DNA of 64,000 nucleotides. Origin: Nautilus pompilius. Its lineage: Eukaryota; Mollusca; Cephalopoda; Nautilida; Nautilidae. Positions 25,001 through 34,000 of this stretch are shown here, one piece after another (the stretch's first letter is position 1; every line of letters starts with the position of its first letter). The position numbers and the translations under genes are program-made. Location: positions 1,418,501 through 1,482,500 of the forward strand of contig JACATO010000691.1 in assembly GCA_018389105.1 (NCBI GenBank), in the 5' to 3' direction. The notes below the pieces were generated by a model. The model worked only from the letters and a program-made list of their open reading frames with translations. It did no database searches and had not been told where the DNA came from.

Positions 25001-28000
25001 CATACAAATTAACATTCTGATGGCTCAGTAAATTGCAATAACAATTTTAATATTTCAAGAAACCTTGGGAAAAAATTAATTTGGCACAGATCTACTTACC
25101 TTCAATCTTTCCATTTTCCTAAAATTGTAGCTGAACCTGAGCAAAGAGAAGCTGAGAATAGGTGGAAGTGTTCTTAACTTGGATCCCTGAAACAAATTAA
25201 TTTATGGTCAAGAGGATTCTTTACTTTTTCCTTTCTTTAAATGACATTTTAAAATAGAAGAGAGGGGGTGCTTTCAGCTTTACCTTGTTAGCGCACACCA
25301 ATTTCTGGCAGCATTCACACCGGTATTTGTTGTTACCATCCATTATTTCAAGCTCACAATATGATTTGTGGAGTCCAGCTTCCAAACTGTTAGAGGTGAC
25401 GGCCAGCGTCAAATCAAGGAAGTCCTCCTAAACACACAGGGCATAGGTTTCATTGTTCTAGGTACTAACAAAAATGGGAGGGTCCATAATGAAACCCACC
25501 CCCAATTTTAAAAGGTTTTCAAATCTCAACAAAGATTACACTGGTCAACAAATTTTTATTTTTTTTCTTTGGCAGACCATCTAGGAGTGTTTTCTGGGGT
25601 TTTGAAGGTCGCTGATTACGAATATAACATTGGTTTTGTCTGATTGGCTCTAGTTTAGAAGATATTGATAGCCTCAAATAAGCCTAAACTGCTAAAATTC
25701 TCCCTGAAATACTTCAATATAGAAGCAGTAAATAATAATTTTCTGATATTATTGAATCATTATAATGATTATAATCATTATAATGATTCAATAATATCAG
25801 AAAAATACATAATAATTATTATGTATGTAGTGTTTTTAAAACAGTATTTAAGAATTTTCTTTTTAATTCTTTTCCTTTTTTATTCCAGAGTTGAAAATGA
25901 GTTCTTCTAAAAGACGTTGTAGATATGAACCGGATGTCTTTTGTTACATCTGTGGACAGTATATGATGGCACAACAAAAGAGGAATATTACAGACTTTGT
26001 CAAGAGGGCGTACAAAGCATACTTCGATATGAAACTAGGTGACCAAGATAAGTCTTGGGCCCCACATATGGTGTGCAAAACCTGTGTAGAAAGTCTCCGC
26101 GGTTGGACCAATGGTAAGCTGAAGTTGAAGTTTGCTGTACCAATGGTGTGGAGAGAGCCCAAGAATCATTTTGATGACTGCTACTTCTGTATCAATGACA
26201 TGACGGGGTTTAACAAGCACAAGAAAGCAAATTGGCAGTATCCGAGCCTGGATTCTGCTATCCGTCCTGTTGCGCACTCTGAGGATCTACCTGTGCCTGT
26301 TTTCACCAGTCTGCCTGAAATCGATGAAAACCGAAGAGAGATTCCAGCTGATCTTTCAATATCAAGTGGTGATAGCTGTAGTGACTATGAAGAACCCTCA
26401 AATGGCCCTCAGCTTTTCAATCAATCTGAACTTAATGACCTAGTGCGAGACCTTTGTTTGTCGAAGGAGCAGTCTGAAGTTCTTGCATCCAACTCCAAGA
26501 GAAAAAACATTCTTGATTCTGGCACAAAAAGTAACATACTATAGGACAAGGGAAGGCAGCTTGCTTCGTTCTTTTCTAAAGAAGATGACCTGATCTTTTG
26601 TAATGACGTTTCTGCACTTCTTAACTGCATGGGGATCTCGTCATATGACCCAGCAGATTGGCGTCTCTTTATAGATAGCTCGAAAGCAAGTCTAAAAGTT
26701 GTACTTTTGCATAATGGCAATAAGTTTGCTCCTGTACCACTTGGCCATTCTACCAAGATGAAAGAAGAGTATGATGGTATCCAATTTGTTCTTGAAAAGC
26801 TAAATTACAACACTCATAAATGGCTGATTTGTGTGGACTTGAAAATGGTGAATTTTCTGCTTGGTCAGCAAAGTGGGTACACAAAGTATCCCTGCTTTCT
26901 TTGTTTGTGGGATAGCAGAGCAAGAATCCAGCACTGGAGAAGGGAGAACTGGCCAGAACGAGAAAGTCTCGAAGTCGGCACAGCCAACGTCATCAATGAG
27001 CCTTTGGTACCCAGGGATAGAATCATCTTCCCTCCATTGCATAAAAACTAGGGCTCATGAAGCAGTTTGTTAAGGCGTTGAACAAAGATGGGGATTGCTT
27101 CAAGTACATATGCAGGCAATTTCCAGGTCTTTCCATCGAAAAAGCTAAAGGTGGCATCTTCGATGGACCTCAGATTCGAACGCTCATGAGGGATTCTGAC
27201 TTCACTAATCATATGAACATGGTTGAGTTAAATGCTTGGGTGTCCTTCACAGATGTAGTGACAAACTTTTTGGGAAATCACAAAGCTGACAATTACAAGC
27301 AATTGGTCCGTAAGATGCTTACTGCATACGAAAAACTAGGGGCAAATGTGAGCATCAAAGTTCATTTCTTGTTTAGCCACCTCGACAGATTTCCTGGTAA
27401 TCTTGGTGATTACAGTGAGGAGCAAGGAGAGAGATTCCATCAAGACATCAAAACAATGGAAGAGAGGTATCAAGGCAAATGGGATGAGCACATGATGGCA
27501 GACTACTGCTGGAACCTTTTGAGAGACTGCCCGAAAGTTGCTCACAAGCGAAAATCGTATAAACGTCAATTTCACTTTTGTGAATAAAATATTGTTTTGT
27601 GTGTTCATTGTAACTAAGAATCTAGTGTATAATAATGCTTTGCATTAATTTATGATATATAACTGATTATGTAAATGTTTTTTTCCCTTGGAGAATTAAA
27701 ATTCAGCAAATTTTTAGCAAATTTTTTGTATATTCTCGAAATATATGAAAAGTGTTCATTTATTAATAAATGAAATGATGTTATATCTAACTTAACTTGT
27801 TAGATTGAGATTTTACACTGTCTTTGTGGTTTTGGATTATCATAAAAATCAATATCTGACATTTTTGCACTATTTAGCCGTTTTTTGTACGTTTAGTTAT
27901 GGTCGCGAATGGGTGATTTCAGACGAACGACCCCCCTGTGATATCTCCAAAACTAGAGCCAACTTGAAAAAAAACAAATGTCAGATTCGGATTCAGCGCC

Positions 28001-31000
28001 CTTGAAAACCCCAGAAACCAGTCTCACTTTTCCTGCAAAAAATATTGTGTTGACCAGTGTTAATAATTATTATTGACAAAGTTAAGTAAAAATACAGAAA
28101 AAAAAAACCATCCATAAACGCCATCATTCCAACATTTTCATTTAATATTTTTGGTTAAATTGCAACATTTTTCTAAGGTTTTTAAACCCTCCTTTAAAAA
28201 AGTTGCTATTGAGTAATCTAAAGATGTTAAGAAAAGATGTTTTACTTGATTGACCTTTTCAGCGCATCTAATTTTGACAAAAGATGTCGTCTGCCTGTAG
28301 TTCAGCAGATGGGAAAAATACATAATCACAATTGTCAAGTTGCACACATTATCACAAATCAACAGTCAACAAATTAGCTTCCCGCTGATAGCTTCAACCA
28401 TAAGAATTTGTTGATTGCATTGTACCCCATTTGCATCAAAATCAGTCAGCTGTTCTGACACATTTTACCTACGACTCAGAACTCAAAACATGCAATGTCT
28501 AGAGCAAGTGAATATCTAAATAACTGATATTTGGTCAGTTTGATTCATAACAAAAGCTGCCTCAAATTTACTGATGTCATTATACAATTTTAGAATAAAA
28601 CAAGTGAATAATATCCAAAAAATAAGCTGTTTAATAAGTTCATATGAAAGTTGATAACTTACCACTCTTTCACTTATTTTTCCACATTCCGAGCAAATAA
28701 TCTGAATACAAGATAAATTAACAAACAATTATAATAATTAATGCACAGCAATAAATTATAAATTTTTTCTTAAACATCAGAAAACATTATGCCAATGATA
28801 AGATAACACTGCTATAAGCAGTGAAAACCAGTGGTTTAAAATAAACTCAGATTTAATATCTTCATAAGAACAAATCAAACTGAACTGAGTTGGATAATTA
28901 CAAAAGACCATCTGTATCTGCCAAAAATGTCAGAGATGCCCAATGAGATAAACATCTGGGGAGACAGTTGGTCATGCCTTTTGACATTGTTGCCCCCTAA
29001 GAAACAGCAACAAGCCAAGCTCAGTGTCCTATTGACATTATCCTGGAAAACAAAACCTGCTTCCAGAACTATTAGTCTCAAAATCTGATCCATTTACCTC
29101 GGACTAGTCGGGCATACTGAAGCAGTAGAACAGTTCTCTCTCTGATGCAGTTATGCATGCACATTAACTGCCATCAGACAAGTCAAAATTAAACCAACTC
29201 TCTTAAAAAAACATTGCCAACCTTGAGTCCCTTGTCTAATGATAATGGTACCTTGTCCAAAAAATGATGGCAGCTCAAAGAAAAACCAACAAGTAAACAT
29301 TTGACAAAATTCTACAAGCCGAATTCAGATTCTCGTGGTGTGTTTGAACATCTGAATGTGCGCACACCAGCAAGTATTCATGGATTTGGGGAGCAAAACC
29401 ATTGCTCTGATCATCAAGAGCAACTGCACAATACAGATGACCTCTGCTGGACCTGTTGCTAATGTCACCTGCCTAGAGATGGTTATCAGTTGACTATTAA
29501 CTAACTATGAAATATTGAAACTTGGAGCAATATTGATCTGCCTAGTGTCTTTTTGCAACTGACTACTGCAAGGACCCCCTGGTTGCATGATGAATGCTGC
29601 CGGCTACATCATAACCACAAGCAAGCAAATATGTACTTTAAAATTCTCATATGGAAGGCTGACTTACAGATTTGAAATCTAATTTAGGAAACATTAAAAA
29701 AAAAAAAAAACATACTGACAGCATGTTTTTGCACATGATAGCACATGACCCCACAATCTAAAATAATATTATATATTTATAGTCAGTATGCACCTGAAAT
29801 TGTTTGAGCACATCTCCGATAATAAACCAATCTTAGGATAAGGAAAAAACAACATACCTGATTGACAACTGTTCCACGATACAGCGTCTGAATGAGGTCC
29901 TCACCAGAGGTCCCCACTAATGACTCCTCCACTGCACTAAACAGAATCCTACTAAGTTCTTGAACATCATGTTGTTGTTGCAGAGCCTGAAAAGTGGAAT
30001 GATGCATTATAAGCAGCAGAATGATGTCATGTAGCTAGAAAACTACTGATAGTCCTTGATGACTCGAGCCAAATCTGCTATGAAGCAGATGGTTTTAAAG
30101 CCACTTCATTATTACCTACCTCATTGTTGGTCCAGCCAAAACTCTCAGTAAGTTCAGCTGTGGATAGGCATTCCCTCTTACATAGCAACAGTTGAGCAAA
30201 AAGATGTTGGAGATGAAGGGGAATAACTCTCACCTGTTAAAGTAAACAGAGCTGAATTAAAAACTATTTACTTCCTTTTTTAAACGTTGTCCCTCACTAA
30301 CCAGGCAGTCACTTTCTCATTGGTACAAAAATCCAGGTCATTGTGGAAAAATAGATTTCGTTCTTATTTTTTGCTTGATAATTTTCGATGGCGGAGAGAA
30401 GCCGTTTGCCGCCCTCTATTTTATTCTTGTTGCATCATGTGGGAAATTATTGAAAAATCTCTTCCGCAACTTTGTAGGTGGAAACTCTAGTGAAGCATCA
30501 ATAATGTCTAGTAAAACTAAAGTACCACCTCGAATTACTACACTATTAGTTCTGTGCCGTGGCAGCACTGGTGACATTCAAGGAAGAGTCATATGAGCAG
30601 CTTTCCCACTGATGATAAAGTTAAAATTTTTATCAGTTCACTGAAGCAGAAGCATGGGAGAAGGTCAGAATTGATCACGTGTGCTGCCTGCCTCCCATGT
30701 TGTATTTCCTCAGGACTATATCTGCATACTTTAGTATACATTTGTACTGTGTACTCCTGAAAACTCAAATGTCTTTAACCGTTTCATTTTTTTCAATTTT
30801 CATTCCAAAAGACATTTTGAAATCTGTGGTGTAATACATTCAAATATCACTGTTTCAGATGCTTCTGCAATGACGACCTAGAGAATGTCAACAACCCCAT
30901 ATTACAGAGTGACTACCTGGCTCGTCAGAGGCATGTTAAATAGACACTGTAAGTAACAAAGTGGTTTCAGCCTTTTCCATTAAATCCCAGCATCTTCCTA

Positions 31001-34000
31001 AAGTTCTGGAACCTTAAAATTGTTAACATTCATTTGTTTTGACCCAGAGTGCTTGATGACCATTTAAAATTAAGGTGTATCCAGTTTTAAAAGTTCAGTC
31101 AATCCAGAAATAGAGGCAGATCCTCTGATAAACATTTGTCTTAGCTCTAAGGCAGCACAGGTAGCATTCAACATCAGTCAAGGTTTAATGTCATACTGTT
31201 TCAATTTTTAAAAAATAGATTGACATCAGTATCCAGATCTAAGATGCTGTTTGGTCCAAATTCAAATCAAACTTTTTTGGAAATAGGTGTCAAAGCAGTT
31301 TAGTTTAGAAATTAAAATAAAATTGAAAACAACAATTAAATTCAACTGCAGAAATTTAGGCAAATGTCATTAAATTTGTTTTTTTTAATGAAGTTTAAAT
31401 TCAAAATTTCATGCAGTGCAAGTTACTGGTCAGTTAAAAAACCATTTCAGGTGGTAGACATTATGTAGTCTTGAAGTGCAGAACAGTATGCTAAGAACAA
31501 TGGGCTACAGAAGTAGAAACAGTGTTACTATTGTGAGAAACCTTTAATTAAATCAAATCCCAGTCCTTATTACAGTGTAGCTTCTAAAAAAATTTTTTCT
31601 TTTTTTACAATCTATTTTTATGGGGAACATAGTCAAAAAGATGATCATTATGAAGAGCTTCATGGTAACTTCATTTGGCAGGTAAAGGCAAGGTGACACC
31701 ACAAGTCACTCAGAATGAGGAACAATGGATAGGTTTGACAAACACTTCCACCCTGGAGTCTTCAGACTTGGAAAAAGTAACCATATGCCAAAAATAGTCT
31801 GAGTGTGATAGTTTTCTACCTGCAAAGAGTTCAGTCATTTTAAAATATTTCAGTCTTAAGTAATCCTTGTTATTAATCAACAAGAAAATAAAGTGAATTA
31901 GCTATGCTCTGTGCTTTCAAATATTATCAAGATTGTTGCAGATTCTGAAAAACTACAAAGCAACAACTAAGTCTACATCACTGGAAATTATTTTCAGAAT
32001 ATTTAGTATTCTCCTATAACAACTGAAATGGATATCATCTAAAACTGCCCAGATTTTAAAAGAGAGACTTCCTAAATATCCATACCTTGGAAGTGGGGTT
32101 ATTTCTATCTTGCAGTTTTCCCAACTCATTTTCAAGTAGCTGAAACAGTCTTTCTGGAAGAAGAAAGAAAAAAATCACTATCAGTCTAAATGAAACAATT
32201 CTACAAATCTTAAGGAATGCTATCTGTTCAGGACAGGAAAAACAATGGCCAAATACACGAGTTCACAAACAAATTGTTCATAGCCACATTCACATTAAAT
32301 GACCCCCTTTTACTACTGCTAGAAGTTTAAGCTAGGACTTAGTTTGAACACAATGGATCAAATCACACCCCAACCAAAACAAGAGCCAGGTTTTACTAAT
32401 TATCACCAATAAACCACATTACATTAACAATTTTGATGTCGGTGGATTAACATAGTACATGAGGTTAACAAAAATTAGAAAGATTATGCAGGCATTCCCC
32501 CATCACCTTCATCATGATTTAGGCTGCCTGAATGCACAATGCAATTATTTTTCAGTTGGTTTTTCAATTTCCAAATGTTCAAGAGACCTGAGCTGGTCTC
32601 AAACGTGTAACCAGTTTGAATGATGTAATCTGACAGTTACTTCTAGCTATACTTAAACCTACATATCAGTTAACAGGGGTAACCAGATTTGAATGACTGA
32701 GTGAGATTCTGAGCCATTTGGATTGTCTTCTTTACCTTTCTTTTATAGCTAGCTAATCAGTGAGGGAGCCCTCAATTTAATACAGTAGTCACATGACCAT
32801 GCACAATTTGCAAACACTGACTCTTCTAGCTGATCGTGTGTGTTCTTCTATTCTGGTTTTGGTGGACTCTTTGTTCTCCACCAATGTATTTCTTTTCATA
32901 GCCACCAGATATTAAATAATCTGTACCCTTGGTTGAAAATGAGTGATCTTTTGAGACTAGATGTACTAACCAACTTCTTAATGTTACAATACTTTCATGG
33001 ATGACTTTAATGTTGAAGTCCATGCAAAAGCTGGGTCAGGCATTCAGAAGTTCCTTAAATGTAGAGAATTACAAACTGTCTGTTATTCTCTGATTTGTTT
33101 GTTAATTAGTTCCATTACTACTACTACTGAGGTGATGGGAAAGTCTGATATACCTCTGCAATTTCTGTAAGTATCATATCTCCAATAATTTTCCAGTCTT
33201 ATTTTAAAGAGATAAGAAATATAAAACATCTGAAGATGTAATGAGGACCAGTGATTTTATAGTATAACAACAACAAATAATGGAAACATACAAAAAGGCA
33301 TAATGCAATTTTATAGATATGAGGAAATTAGTATTCATCTAAAATGACTTAGCAATTTTGCCAAAACACGATGAATGAAATAACCTGCCTTCTTTAATTA
33401 ATTTCCCCACTACAGGGGCTATGGATCTCCTAACTAGATTAGAAAATTAAGGATCATGTGCTTTCATAGCAAAATAGTTGTATGACCACTTCTCTGCAGA
33501 AGGCTACAAGCAAAAGTTCCTACTAGAATGATTGTTGAACAATGCAGGTAGGTCAGATGGAAATAAAAATGAGACAACAGAATCAGAAGTTCTGAGGTAA
33601 GATTAGTACTGTTAAGTTTTGCACCCCCCCATTACCCTTAAATCTATTACTTAGCACAGGTTAAGCCATGGAGGTTAGGACACATGGTAACTTTCTCATT
33701 AACAAACCTTTGTAATAAATATTCAGGGCATTATGCGCATTTTGACTAAACAACCAGTTCAACACAAATACTAACTGGTGCTTCCAGGTTTGGATGCAAT
33801 GCATTCCAGATGATATAAATAACAAAAACTGTAGTATATGGAATGTTAGTGAAGACATCAAGCCATTACTCTGTATTTACAAGAATCTTTACAAAGGATA
33901 TTTATTTATTTCAGTAATATTTTTCAGAAAGTTTATAATTACCCATCTCAACACCTTGTACAGTTAAGTGTTTGCAACTGCTCTTTAGCTCCCATAAACA

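Larger units (their letters stand above)
25539..28059 (+). mobile_element. CACTGG-ended DNA transposon, near full-length copy (copy B)
   Basis: The ends CACTGGTCAACAAATTTTT and (reverse complement) CACTGGTCAACACAATATTT are flanked by TTA at 25536-25538 and 28060-28062. Inverted similarity continues inward for about 130 bp on both sides (for example TTTCTGGGGTTTT and TTGGCTCTAGTTT blocks). The interior holds one long coding region on the plus strand and a perfect palindrome at 25739-25804. CAC-starting ends with a 3-bp duplication resemble the CACTA/Chapaev (CMC) group, but the family is not identified. It lies in the intron between USP40 exons 6 and 5. Confidence 0.85.
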
